Origin: Protopterus annectens
Lineage: Eukaryota; Chordata; Ceratodontiformes; Protopteridae
Reading direction: 5' to 3'
DNA length: 64,000 nt
Assembly: GCF_019279795.1 (NCBI RefSeq)
Contig: NC_056734.1
Location: 2,671,565 to 2,735,564 of the forward strand
In this document: positions 1 to 11,368 of the stretch, in pieces
Layout: the number at the start of each line of letters is the position of its first letter
Position numbering within the stretch: the first letter of the stretch is position 1
Program-made: the position numbers and the translations under genes
Notes under the pieces: generated by a model
The model's input: only the letters and a program-made list of their open reading frames with translations
Databases searched by the model: none
Told to the model about the DNA's origin: nothing

Positions 1-1340
1 CCTGCTCTACTTATAGGGTGCTGACATCATCAGTGTTTAGAAAGGGGAATGTGCATCCTGTCGTGTGTTCTCCTAGTTGCCAAAAGGGATATTTTTTTCA
101 TACAGACTTGCACACACACTAGCCCCCTCCACACACACACTGAGCATTTACAGGATTCAAACCCCTACCTAGCTATGTTCTGACACATGAGATGGACGCA
201 TTAGCAGAGTGCGCTATTCGCATTAGTGGGAGGCTTCCCTTCTCCTGCTGTACTTATAGGGTGCTGACATCATCTGTGTTTAGAAAGGGGAATGTGCATC
301 CTGTAGTGTGTTATCCCAGTTGCCAAAAGGGACATTTCCCTCACACAAAATTGCAGACACACTAACCCCCTTTATCCAAACACACACACTTGCAGGATTC
401 GAACCACTACCTAAGTACGTTATGACACTTGAGTCGGATGTATTAGTAGATTGCGCTATTCGCATTATTGGAAGGCTTCCCTTCTCCTGCTGTACTTATA
501 GGGTGCTGACATCATCTGTGTTTAGAAAGGGGAATGTGCATCCTGTAATGTGTTCTCCCAGTTGCCAAAAGGGACATTTCCCTCACACAAAATTGCACAC
601 ATACTAACCCCCCTCATCCAAACACACACACTTGCCGGATTCAACCCACTATCTAACTATGTTATGACACTCGAGTCAGACGCATTACCAGAGTGCACTA
701 TTCGCATTACTGGGAGGCTTCCCTTCTCCTGCTGTACTTATAGGGTGCTGACATCATCAGTGTTTAGAAAGGGGAATTTGCATCCTGAGGTGTGTTCTCC
801 TAGTTGGCAAAAGGGATACTTCTTTCATACAGTCTTGAACACACACTAACCCCCTCCACACACACTGAGCATGTACAGGATTCAAACCCCTACCTAACTA
901 TGTTATGGCACTGGAGACAGACACATTAGCAGAGCGCGCTTTTCACATTATTTAGAGAATTCCCTTCTCCTGCTGCACTTATAGGGTGCTGACATCATCA
1001 GTGTTTAGAAAGGGGAATGTGCATCCTGTAGTGTATTCTCCTAGTTGGCAAAAGGGATATTTCTTTCATACAGTCTTGAACACACACTAACCCCCTCCAC
1101 ACACACACTGAGCATGTACAGGATTCAAACCCCTACCTAACTACGTTATTACACTTGAGACGGATGCATTAGCAGAGTGCGCTATTTGCATTACTGGGAG
1201 GTTTCTCTTCTCCTGCTGTACTTATAGGGTGCTGACATCATCAGTGTTTAGAAAGGGGAATGTGCATCCTGTAGTGTGTTTTCCCAGTTGCCAAAAGGGA
1301 CATTTCCCTCTCACACACACAAACCCCTCTCACCCACCGG

Positions 1341-1371
<31 letters not shown>

Positions 1372-1505
1372 AGCATTTGCAGGATTCGAACCCCTACCTA
1401 ACTATATTATGACACTTGAGGGAGATGCATTAGCAGAATGCACTATCTGAATTACTGGACATCTGTTCTGCACCTGCAGTATTTATAGGGTGCTGACATC
1501 TTTAT
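1..1505. repeat. Tandem satellite, monomer about 242 bp, at least six copies
   Basis: The phrase cttatagggtgctgacatca recurs at about 10, 253, 495, 737, 978 and 1221, and in a diverged form at 1482. This gives spacings of 243, 242, 242, 241, 243 and 261 bp; the last unit is longer because of a (CA)n expansion near 1340. The array begins outside the window, and its right end fades just after 1500. Each monomer also holds a CA-rich stretch and a tRNA-like block read on the minus strand. Stretches that stay open for ~99 codons here are by-products of the repeat and are not genes. Confidence 0.95.
1371..1460 (-). repeat. tRNA-like Pol III promoter block inside the satellite monomer (best copy)
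   Basis: Read on the minus strand, the block has an A-box-like stretch (tagtgcattctgctaatgca, 1426-1445) followed by a B box (GGTTCGAATCC, complement of 1382-1392) that matches the Pol III consensus. Equivalent blocks sit in the other monomers, some with a changed B box (for example ggattcaaacc). The arrangement suggests the monomer derives from a tRNA-type SINE or captured its head. No mature tRNA cloverleaf is evident. Confidence 0.6.
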
Positions 1506-3499
1506 TTCTACAGAGGTATGTAGATGTAGTACTACCTGTCAGGTGGGGGATAGCATATATATGCATTTGCAGCCACCTACGTCAGGGTCAGATATGCACA
1601 TCGCACTGGCAGGTTATGTTCTATACCATGCTTTGTCACCACAGGACCTGTAACACAACACAACCAGTCCAGAACACCACACCCACATCCAGGGCACACA
1701 CTTAGCTTCCCTGGGAACAGTGCCAGGATATGCAGGTGTTCACATACACCATTCCAGTTGTTAACATCAGGTACAGGCATATTGTGTGTGAGAACTACTC
1801 AGGCCTCTACCACTTTACCCTACAGCCACTACAATTTGTGGGTCCATGTGCTATGGCAGAACCACACACCACAGCCACATGGGGGAATACATATTGCACC
1901 TGTCCATCTGCAACGTGGGTACTCACTGTTCCACACCAGAGGTAGACCACCATTGTTGATATCTGACCATACCCACCTTTCCCGGACATCCATATCCCAT
2001 CTCCACCCCCAGGCAAGGTTGTCACTGCACACAAACTATATTTAGCACAAGCAGACTCTACACTTGTGAAGACTGGGGTGGACGACTTCAGAGGACCCAT
2101 GCTGGGGGACTATACTGGCCACTCAGCATAATCCTTGACAATTGCATTCTATGAGCATGTGTACGGTTTCCATTGATCATGCTATCCCACATATACCCAT
2201 GACTGCTCCACAACAAGACACCTGTCAGCTGTACACCAGCCATATATGCGCCGTACAACAGACAAAGTGACCTAATACATCGCAGAGCTTTAGCCCACAG
2301 AGGGAGGACATCTGTGAACAGTTCCGGCATGGTACTTCATTCACACATAATCATTACAACACAGTGTTGACAGTGGAATCATCCAGAGAATGCAGATAGG
2401 GCTCCCCTCAGTCTGTTATTGACGGACACCTACTGTCAGAGATCCTCAGCAACCCTCTCCCAGCACACACCGACAACATGGCTGTGGCTTAGCACATTCA
2501 ATCCCTGGGACCTCCACGGTGCCCCTGCTTGACAGAGGCACAGCTCACTAGCCTCACATGTTGCCTTCTGTGACCTACTTTACAGTGGCACAGTAGCCTA
2601 CTGTCCTGGGGATGCAGATGCCAAGCACACTCTGGCTGAGCTGTCATTCCCTAGGGCAACAAGCCTAGTATTGACCTCTACACCCATATGTTCAATTGTC
2701 GGATGCACAATATTTGTTGTGCTGTTCTACTGTTTGCAGGTCTTTATTGCCATAGCATTCCCTGTTCCTATGACCAACTTGTGTATCTGTGGAAGATGTT
2801 TGCATATGGCGATCCACTATATCACTTATGTCTCTGTAGTCATTTACTGTGTGCACTGGGCAGATTGCTGTGTTGTGGTTGGTTCCTGGACTGACACATA
2901 CAAATACCAGATATGTGTGGCCAACTGCTAAATGGAGATATGGCCTAAGTGTGTGAGCATGCCCAGTTCAGCCTTTCCATGGCATGTTGTCTGACATATG
3001 CCTCATTTATCAAAGTGTGCGAGCATGCCCAGTGTGAGCTTTCCATATGTTGCACTCTGAAGTCCACCACATATTTGGGTGTGTGTGAACTTCAACAATA
3101 TCTCACATTTATGGTTGTGTGTTGGGTGTCATGTTGTGTACTAACTGGCCAACTGCTTTGTGTCTGCCACAACAGGGATTATACTGTGCCTGCAGGGATT
3201 GCATGGGATACTTTGCAGACAGTTCTCAACATACTTTCATAATGACCTAACACTGTAGTACCGTATAGTGTACTGGTTCAGTACTTTCACTGTGGTGGAC
3301 AGTATCCTGGGCTTTAGTCCTATGACTGCTTGGCATCTTCATAGTGAGCACAACAGACTGTGTAGGGGCCAGTTGTGCACATATGACCATGTTGCATTAT
3401 GTTCAGATATGGACTACCTACACCAGGCTCGTCCAACATTGCTAGTGTATTCCACAACATGGGTGGACATTGGCAAACACTAGCAATGTTTCCTAGGCC
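1506..3499. other. No recognisable feature (about 2 kb)
   Basis: I see no conserved motif, terminal repeat or convincing open frame on either strand. Short open stretches have no recognisable protein similarity. By position this could be diverged LINE sequence continuing from the right. Confidence 0.5.
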
Positions 3500-5067
3500 A
3501 TTTCTGATGCTAGTCACAGGGTGTGTTTGTCCTTCGACACACATTGTAACTGGAGTTTGCCATGACATATGTCATGGTTAGTATACTGTGCCTCCGTTTA
3601 CCTCTGACATAACAGTGATACCCAGGGTTAGCCTACCATCTCCCATCCACTCATCAGGATTCCTCTTGAGGGGTGTCGATATGTGACTCTCTGGCTGACC
3701 TGTACTAGGAGTTTACTGAAGAGTGGGGGTACCTTCTGTGTTATGGATCATTCTGTATAGCTTGTCCTATGTATGTCAGTGCTGGGGTTCAGGTCTCTCA
3801 TGTGCATAGCTCACTGCCATTCAGATTGTACAAGGTGCAACATGTTCATTCATTCCAGGTTGGACATGGCTTCATACATCAGGCACAGCTTGCCTGTAGC
3901 TGGGCAGTATGGTGGTGTGTGGGGCTGCAGTTTGTTTACTCAGGCAACACATAGCATCTGTTCATGCTCTTTGCTACTCCTGGTGGGGTACTGTTGTGGA
4001 CTTTACAGTTGATGGAGGTGTCTGCTGCGGTATATCCCACAGGGGCTATTGTAGTCACTTGTGACGTTGAAGGAGGATGACTGCAGAGCCACAATGAGTT
4101 CCCCTTATCTACATCTGCCAACCTTCATGTTTGGGTGGGTATATAGTATATGTTTCTGCGAACACTACAGCCACATGTTTGTCCAGTGCAGGATATCTAT
4201 CACCTTTTGTACCCAGGTCTCACATTACATGTTAGGTACGTCATGGGTTAACACCTGTGTGGTAATTTGTGGGCACTTACTGTATATCCACGGTGGTTGT
4301 CTATACACAGTTCTGCAATTAGCTTGCTGACATGGCTATGGCTACAGTTGTCTGTTTGTAGGTGGCCCTTTTGTGGGTTGCTTGTGTCAGCTGGGTGTCG
4401 GATATGGTGGGCTGTTTGCACTCCTCTGCATACATGTTCAGTCACAGTCCTTCCATGTTGGCCTATACCTATGGGACATATATACAGAATGGGGGGGGCA
4501 AGACCAGGCCTTGTGGGATGCCACTCATATCTGCTTTGTAGTCTGACATGGATGCGGCATGTCTGACCATGTCAGTTCTGTCCTTGGTCTGGTTTGCAAC
4601 CCCTCTACTGACATAGGGGTATATATTTAAGCTGGTGAACATATCCATACTGAACTCGTAGGGTATTGTCTAGAAGCTTGTGCACGGTCCAGCTACGCTG
4701 TGTGGACCACATTGCCCTCATCAATGACCTTAATGACTGCTTCAAATGGGACAGACATGTTTAGGGGCAGGATCTGCAGTTACGACAGCCACACTGTGTA
4801 GGGTCCAGTATCAGTAGGTCCACAATAGCCTTCTGTCTGCGGTACATACTGATCCTTTCCATAGCTGTGCAGAACAAGCTTGTCAGGATCCTGGGGTGGT
4901 AGTTTGGAGTATCCATTCAGGCAACACCTTTGTTGTGATGGACCACTGTTGTTGTACACTGCTCTTTGGGTACAAATCCTGTGGTAAGGCTGACATTGTG
5001 CAGTAGTGTGATTTGGCATTCCATTATTCTTGGAGTCCATGTTGGCCTCAGCACAGGACACCATCAC
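3500..5067 (-). pseudogene. CR1-like LINE reverse transcriptase fragment (copy B)
   Basis: On the minus strand, scattered over three frames, several RT landmarks appear in the right order. A motif-A region with DEGN...YLD-like spacing lies near 4690-4740. The motif SGIPQGLVL (family form SGVPQGSVLGPLL) lies near 4490-4540. A degraded YADD box reads YAEEC near 4430. A downstream NYH...DLG segment near 4190-4270 parallels the better copy at 5936-6181. The tail at 3610-3690 resembles 5520-5580. These are established marks of non-LTR retrotransposon RT. The reading frame is broken many times, so this is a fossil. It may be a second copy, or a rearranged part of the same LINE as the piece at 5.4-7.1 kb. 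Confidence 0.6.
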
Positions 5068-5345
5068 ATACCTTTGCTGCTGTGTGTTCTGCTTTGCAGA
5101 TGATGGCTGTTACCTCAACATCTGCAATGTCAGGGGACCATCAGTCTGCTGGGATAGGTATTTTGCACTCTGGGGGGGTGTTTGCACTGCACCTGACAGG
5201 TTGTATGTTAGCAATATGTGTGTGTGTTTGGTATGTTGTTTGTAATATCTGTGTGATTCGGAGCATATCTGTGGATGCCCAACATGGTTCCTACCATCAG
5301 CTGGGTAAGCCTTGTGATTATCCTTAGTGTCCTGTCCGTTTTGTA

Positions 5346-5410
5346 TCTTCATAGGTTCATGGGTTCATACTAGGCTATACACCCTAGGCCATTAGTAAGC
5401 CTAGCCAGAG
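5346..5410 (-). repeat. Fragment of tRNA-SINE family (3' body)
   Basis: The segment ttcataggttcatgggttcatactaggct...taagcctagcca matches the body of the SINE at 51948-52090 and the fragment at 35133-35195. Read on the minus strand it ends in a (ctatgaac)n-type tail. Only the 3' part is present. Confidence 0.6.
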
Positions 5411-6181
5411 TGTGTGTGCCTTTCGCCACCCCTTGCTATGTTCTATTATGGCCATTTATGAATTTCTTCACTGTGCCACTGTCTGGTCATGACACAGTGA
5501 GGACCCCCAGTATACATGTACGATCATCCATCCACTTGGCAATATTCCTGTTGAGGGGTGTCAGTGAGGGGCTCTGCCTACCATGGATTGGGATCCTGTT
5601 TCTGGGTGTGGGGAGCCTCTGGGTTATGTATCTGTCCCTCCAGTACATCTTATTTCATTATGTGTTGAGGCTGACATCTGTCACTCTCACAGCTCTAATG
5701 GCTTTGATTTCCTGTGGTGGAGCATGTCCATTACTCCTGTGTTGGACATGGCCTTGTACAACAGACATACAATGCCTCTGTGTAGGCAGTCTGTGACTGC
5801 ATTCAGCTGGGGTGTCTACAGCCAGGCAGCATATGACATATATTTCACACCCTTTATCCTGTTGGTGGGGTAACTATGAGGTCTTCCGAACCGCTGCAGG
5901 TGTCATGTACGGTACATCCCATATGAGTCATTGTACTAGATTATGGGTCTGATAAGGGAACAGTACAGTGGCACAGTGACCTCTGTTGATGTAGATGTGA
6001 ATCCTTTCATGATACGGTGTCCAATATCGACAATCTTCCTAGCCACATTGGCATTGTGAGTGTCACATGACAGATTACTGTCGACCTGTGTCCCTAGGTC
6101 CCTGATTACTCCTTGCATACATAATGGTTTGCCACCTATGTGGTAATTTGTGTGTACCTTGTCTGGTATTTGGTGGGACAT
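5411..6181 (-). pseudogene. CR1-like LINE reverse transcriptase, C-terminal part (copy A)
   Basis: The frame 6181-5936 (minus) reads through the segment that follows the YADD box in CR1-type RTs: VIRDLGTQVDSNLSCDTHN, then LYCSLIRPI. Continuing downstream with one stop, the thumb region can be followed to about 5500, including RIKG, YAAWL, CLLYKA and HHRKS-like stretches that parallel the usual KRIKG...SYxERL...RxxRGDL...YK pattern. The endonuclease of the same element lies directly upstream (6300-6590), so the catalytic RT core seems to be missing from this copy. Fossil; no function expected. Confidence 0.7.
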
Positions 6182-6289
6182 TCATACTGTCCAGTGTCTT
6201 CAGGATGTCTGGGTGGAGTTCTTGTGTGTGAGAGTGTGGTCTGTCGCATGCTACAGACTGTGCAGCAGTTTTGACTACAGTTAGGTGCA

Positions 6290-6600
6290 CATGGGTGATC
6301 TCTGCTGCTTTGTGCATTGTCAGTTACCTGGCCATATGGGTGTCTGTGCTGCATATGGATACTCCCCCTCCTTTGATGTTTTGTTGCAGGTGTTGGGGCC
6401 ATAACACATGATATGTGGTATAACCTAGTAGTGCTGGTGTGCTATCACTAGGCTTGCAGCAGGCTTCTGTCACTGCACAGACATCGATGTTCTCCATAAT
6501 GGGAAGTGCTTCAGGGGCATGCATATTGCAGTTTACACATCTGGCATTGGTCAGCATTACCCTTATGTTTCCTACCACTTATGTTTTCTAGGGTGGTGGG
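6290..6600 (-). pseudogene. CR1-like LINE AP endonuclease domain (N-terminal part)
   Basis: The frame 6578-6324 (minus) starts with the family's LTNARCVNCN block (usual form: N-A/V-R-S-I-NK) and continues with IDVCAVTEACCK (the DI..xTET catalytic Glu block) and GYTTYHV...GGGVSI (the GY.....R...GGGVa block). This order identifies an apurinic-type endonuclease of a non-LTR retrotransposon, which nicks target DNA for target-primed reverse transcription. The sequence runs straight on from the esterase remnant at 6650-7135 and is followed by RT C-terminal sequence. Later endonuclease blocks are shifted out of frame. Confidence 0.75.
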
Positions 6601-6649
6601 TAGTCTTTTTGGCCTTGCCTACATACGGCTCTATGGAGGCGGCAAAGGC

Positions 6650-7135
6650 CTTATCCAGTATCCAGACGCACACAGGTAACAGGTGCAAGCCATCCCTGGA
6701 ACAGCAGCATGGCTTGTCATGCTTAACATCTCAAGCAGACAGACATTAGACCCTCTTGGACTGACAGCTGTAACTGTGCCAGCTGTTAAACATCAGCATT
6801 CTGTGTTTGTACTGTGGCATCATTCTTGGTGAGGGTTGGATGCTGCACACAGCCAGTGTCATACCGGCCTGGGGTTCATACTCAGAGGGACCATCCATGT
6901 CTCTTTTCATGTTGACCAGGGAGGTACATCTCAGGTAATTCACACCAGCATGGACATTGAGTGCATCATATTTCTGCTTGCTTTGGGGTGACCTGCGTAC
7001 TTGTGTTATGTGGCATTTTGTGGCAGCCTACAGGCAGCTTACTCTACCCTTTCCCTTGTTCAATCTGGTGAGTGGGACAGCAGTGTGTCTGCCTATACAG
7101 ACACCTATTACAACTGTATCAGGCATGTTGTTTCT
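6650..7135 (-). pseudogene. CR1-type ORF1 esterase (SGNH/GDSL hydrolase) domain remnant
   Basis: Minus-strand translation just upstream of the endonuclease shows the blocks of the SGNH esterase known from ORF1 of CR1-like LINEs. Block I is VVIGVCIGRH, where the family has a GDSIGRH-like nucleophile block (Ser lost here). Block III is NVHAGVNYLR (usual GVND; Asp replaced by Tyr). A SIQPSPRMMPQYK stretch, MFNSWH, and a terminal block V, RDGLHLLP, with the Asp-x-x-His pair follow. The stretch changes frame once, near 6750. CR1 esterases are proposed to act on lipid or membrane during retrotransposition. Here two of the catalytic blocks are damaged, so this is a fossil, but the block order is clear. 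Confidence 0.7.
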
Positions 7136-9022
7136 CCTTCTGGCCTGTGACTGTTTGGCACACCAGCTTTGCGTACTATTCGTTGCATGTGCTATGTTTG
7201 AAGGTTGTGGTTGCTTGTGATCTGCTTTGGAGGCTTCTGTTGGTGTGGTGTGTTTGTAATTAAGGCCTCCGGGAATATTTGTCTGTGTTTATATGTTTGG
7301 TTTACAGTTGTGGTAGGTCTATGTGGGACTGGGTTTGTGGTGTATGTGGTTAACTTCTCCTCCTGACTAGTTTTGACAGTACTGAGTTGGTGGAGCTCAA
7401 CCTCTGGTTTGGATACATGGTTGCATCTATCACATATATTTGTATTTATTGGGGGGTGTTGTGGTTGTCTGTGTACTTGGGACTGGTGTCACATTGCCTC
7501 TGGATTCACAGATTCTACTTGTTGTGGCTGGACTTAGTGGATTGTATGTGTGAACATATGTTATTGCCATACTACTGGTCAGTGATTACGTCCCTTTTTA
7601 TGTTTGCTCTATCATGTGGTAGCTTCCTCATTCTCTTGCATGGTTTGGTAATGGCTGGAGTACAGCATGCCAGATGCCTGCGTGTATGGCATTGTGTGTT
7701 GTTGTTATTTGTGATTGCATACTCCAAGCATTCCTGGCTGTGTTCATGGAATGCCTATATAACATGTTCTGTGGTGTGTCCCATATTCTGCACTTGCACA
7801 GGGCCTTTTGTGGATTCAACATCAGTTTGGAGGGCTGCAACCTATGCTTTACACATGTTTTTCACTGTGGTATTCTGGCCAGGGACTGGGGTCAGGATGT
7901 GTATATCCAGTGTGATTACTCTATGGTCTGGTCTTACCGCTGAGGGGTACACTTCTCATCTTGCCATCCAGTACACATGTTGCTGATTATCACATCCAGT
8001 ATGCTTACCCCTCTTGTGGGAGTGGTACATTGTTCCTGGGCATTTTGGTTTATGGATTCTGGAAAATTTTCTCCTACTGTGTTGGTGCTAGTATAATGCT
8101 CCCGGTGTATGTCTGGGTATTTTCAGTCAAACAATATAATGTGGTTTGGGGGGCTTGATATATTCATGTATTCCGACATAGGCCAGGTGCAGTTCCTGGT
8201 ATTAGGACAGTAGTCTGCAGCAGGCTATATACTGGGAGGCGGTTTTAGCCATTGGTATTTGACCATGGCTAATCCATGCTTCTTCTTGTTGTGGTACCAA
8301 CATGGGGGTGTGGTTATCCTTGACATTTCTTGCTAGTCACCCTCCTTTTGTAGCTTGTTCCATGTTTTGCGGCTGTACAGCACAGTATGAGGTGTGACCT
8401 GGAAGTGTTAGGGTGCTGATGTGAGCCTTGACCCAGTTCTCTATTACAGGACTGGTATCTACATTCTCCATACTGTGTGCATTTACACTGCACACATCTT
8501 GCTGTTTAGACATCTGTCATTGGGTAGCATTACATCTAGGTTCCTATCCCTTGTGGAACCTATGAAGGTGGGTTTGTGTTTTGAGACTTACCTATTCAGG
8601 GCATGCTGTGGGTACTGACAGCCTTTGCCAGTATCCATGGGGCATGGCATGATAGGTGCACACCACCCCTAGCAGGTGGTGCATCATGTCATGCTCCGCA
8701 TGTCTTCCCAGCCTGAAACACATTGGCTCCCCTTTGACTAACTGCATTACTTCAGCCAGTTATTGCACTTGATCATCCCATCGTCATTTTGTGGCTTCAT
8801 GCTTGGTGAGAGTGGATGTTAGTCAGGGTGCTCATGTGTGCATATAGTACATGGTGTTACATTACTTAACACATGGCATTCATACCTCAGGTGGTGCTGC
8901 AGGGCTGCCTCTGTCGGATGCGCATATTACACTTCCCTGTACATGTTTGTGAGCAGGTCATGTCATTTTAGGCATCCATGTTATTATTTGAGTGAGTCAG
9001 AGGGGTATCATTCCCAGGGTTC
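7136..9022. other. No recognisable feature (about 1.9 kb)
   Basis: A 199-codon open stretch at 7387-7986 (+) has no recognisable domain and is rich in Cys, Trp and Tyr, as expected of reverse-complemented junk. The minus strand may continue the 5' part of the CR1 ORF1. The part nearest 9 kb may be noncoding Harbinger sequence. I cannot assign it. Confidence 0.4.
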
Positions 9023-10174
9023 CTACTGAGCCAGTGTATGTGCTATGTGTTGCCTCTTTGCCAAGGCCAGGGCATACTGGGCACGCCTCCTTCTGCCTAC
9101 TGGGGCAGGCTCAGGTTGTTCCTCCTCCGAGTCACGCTCTGCCTGTGATGGCCTTGGCAATGGTGGGGGGCTGTTTGGCCCGGCCCTATGCTGGTCCTGC
9201 TGCAGCTGTTTTCACAAGATCATATTATGTAGCATAGCACATACCATGACAATTTGGGTACATGTAGTTGGTGTGTACTGCAAGGGTCCACCAGATGTGT
9301 CCAGACACCGGAACTGTGACTTGAGCAGCCCAAACACACGCTCTATTACATTACGTGTTTGTGTGTGTGCCTCATTATGGCGTTCCTGTTCAGGTGTGTG
9401 TGCGTTTCTGATGGGTGTCATCAGCCACGGCTCCAGTGCATAAGTTGCATCCCCCACTAGGTGTCCGTGTGTGATGTCCCCATTGGCAAATGTCTGGTAC
9501 AGCTGCGTCAAATGCCAGATGTGGGAATCGTGGTAACTCCCAGGGCAGCCAGCACACACATTCATTATTATGCCCTGGGCATCACACATGACCTGGCAAT
9601 TGATGGAGGGGAAGCCCTTGCGGTTAATGTAGGCCCTACCCTGCTCACCGGCTGGTACTTTGATGCATAGGTGCGTGCAGTCTATTGCACCCACTACCTC
9701 AGGGTATTCCGCTATTTGCTGGAAGAGACACATATTGCTGGCCAATACCTCATGGGCATTGGGGAAATATACATGATCACCGACATGTGCTGACATGGCA
9801 TCCAGGAACTGGTGCAGTACCCTGGAGGCTGATGCCTGTGATATCCCCATCATATCACCAGTTGGTCTCTGGAAGGTACCTGTTGCTAGTATTCTTAGGC
9901 CAACACATACCTTGGTTTCCACTGGGATGGGTTCCTCTCTGTTGGTTCTGTGTGTGAGGTGTGGCCTGCACAGCTCAACAATTTGCTGCAGGAGCTCTCT
10001 GTCAACTCTATAGCACTCTACTATCTCCAGCTCATGTAACCCATTGTAGGTGACCCTGGGCCTGTACACTCTTCTCCATCTCCTCACTGTGGGTTGTCTG
10101 GCACCATCTGCATTGTTACCACCCTCAGCAAGTCGCCTATGTCTCATTATGAAAGCTATGGCAGCCCCTAACAT
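9023..10174 (-). CDS. HARBI1-type (PIF/Harbinger) transposase, one premature TGA near the C terminus
   Basis: An uninterrupted 320-codon frame runs from 10174 to the TGA at 9212-9214. The same frame then stays open for about 62 more codons, to a TAG at 9023-9025, in a Pro/Glu-rich tail. The protein has an N-terminal helix-turn-helix-like segment (residues ~103-123, RPTGDMMGISQASASRVL) and the DDE_4 nuclease core. Catalytic candidates are D165 in GAIDCTH, D216 in GSYHDSHIW and E279 in NVIERVFGLLKSQFR, with the family's GDATYALEPWLMTP block between them. It ends with the usual MLHN block. Family role: cut-and-paste transposition of Harbinger elements together with a Myb-like partner. The catalytic domain looks complete, much better preserved than its neighbours, which suggests a recent insertion. 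Either Met1, or a start a little upstream, is possible. Confidence 0.9.
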
Positions 10175-10439
10175 TTCTGCTCTGAGTTAAGCTTTTTCAG
10201 TTTTCACTTCTATTAGCTTACTCCTGTCTTGCAGTGTCTCTTAAAAGAAACATCCTGCACTACTGTTTGCAGAGTTTTAAGTGCTGGGCTGGGCTACTAT
10301 TCTGCCTGTGTAATTACCTACTTCTAATTGTTTTCACCTACTAGCTTCAGCAGTTATCCCTGCTAGCTTCCTATTAATTCTGTTGCTTCCTTTTTCCTCT
10401 CTGTTTCCTCAGGGGGGAGCAACATGCATACCATCAGAA

Positions 10440-10710
10440 ACATGCTCTCAGTGGCTTACACGCGCGCACACGTGCTTACACAGTTCAGAATCTACTTATT
10501 AGGGTTAAAACGCGCGTACACCCGCGCAAACACTGTTACACATCTGCCAACAGCCTCCAACATACTCAGCCTGCCCTACATGCGCGCACACCCGCGCAAA
10601 CACAAACAGTGTTAAACATCTCCTAACACGCTCCCACATGCTCAGTCTGCCTTACACGTGCGCACACTGCCCTACTCGCGCTTCATGGCGCTCACACGTG
10701 CATATGCATG
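10440..10710. repeat. CpG-rich degenerate repeats upstream of the transposase gene
   Basis: Blocks such as tacacgcgcgcacacgtgct, acgcgcgtacacccgcgcaa, tgcgcgcacacccgcgcaaa and cacgtgcgcacactg recur with a loose period of about 70-77 bp between ~10455 and 10705. They are embedded in a repeated frame with aacatactcagcctgccctac and acatgctcagtctgccttac. The block lies 5' of the minus-strand transposase, where Harbinger elements carry promoter and subterminal protein-binding repeats. That function is inference. Confidence 0.6.
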
Positions 10711-11130
10711 CCCAGCAAGAAACTTTGGTGTAAGTAACAGTGTACACCTTCCATTTCTTGACTTTCCATGACTTATCTAATGGCACACCTCTTTCCATGT
10801 CTGTCATCTGTCATGTTACACTGACCTCCAATGAACTGCATTTCTTTCTACCATTCCCCCCTGTGATGTCACCTATCTCCTACTCTATTCCTCCCCCTTA
10901 TGTATCTCTTACACTACTCAGACTGTGCTCATTTGCTATGTGACTGTGAGATTCAGTATCCTAACCCTCATTTACATGAGATTGCCTACTAATGCTTAGT
11001 TACATGTCTTAGACTCAGCTTCCCCCCTTAGCAACCACTACACGGTGGCCATGTTGTTTTTGGTCTGCTGGTCCCTGCATTGTTATTCCATGTATTGCAT
11101 GAAACCCACATTTGTGGGTTTATAACCTTC
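10711..11130. other. No recognisable feature
   Basis: AT/pyrimidine-rich sequence without repeats or conserved frames. It probably belongs to the noncoding end of the Harbinger element or its flank; I could not find the element's terminal inverted repeats. Confidence 0.3.
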
Positions 11131-11336
11131 TTTTTTATGGTTTTATGTAGCTCAGCCCGTTTGCGCGGGGCTGCGCTGGGTTTAAACACATCGGAAAAAA
11201 AAAAAAAAAAAATTTTTAATATTTTGGCATCAGATTATCTTGCCAATGGCCACATATTTGGACATTGGCATGCTGCCTGAGTCATATGCACCCTTTTTTT
11301 GGAGCTGACATGGCTCCGTTGTGGAATATGCAGAAA

Positions 11337-11360
11337 CGTACTCAGTTGTCAACTGAGTAC
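11337..11360. repeat. Short palindrome
   Basis: The stretch gtactcagtt-gtc-aactgagtac has two perfect 10-bp arms around a 3-bp centre. It sits 9 bp left of the large foldback at 11369-11499 and could be part of the same element. Confidence 0.7.
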
Positions 11361-11368
11361 ATTTCTGC

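Noticed and set aside
308..849. Repeated ~99-codon open frames at the left end
   Set aside because: They recur with the 242-bp satellite period and show no domain; they are products of the tandem repeat.
1382..1392. Functional tRNA gene in the satellite
   Set aside because: A and B boxes are present, but no acceptor or anticodon stem pairing or standard cloverleaf can be drawn.
1..1505. CRISPR-like array
   Set aside because: Regular spacing, but the whole unit repeats with no unique spacers, and the sequence is eukaryotic.
7387..7986. 199-codon plus-strand open frame rich in Trp, Cys and Tyr
   Set aside because: No recognisable domain, no start context, and a composition typical of an antisense reading of repeat sequence.
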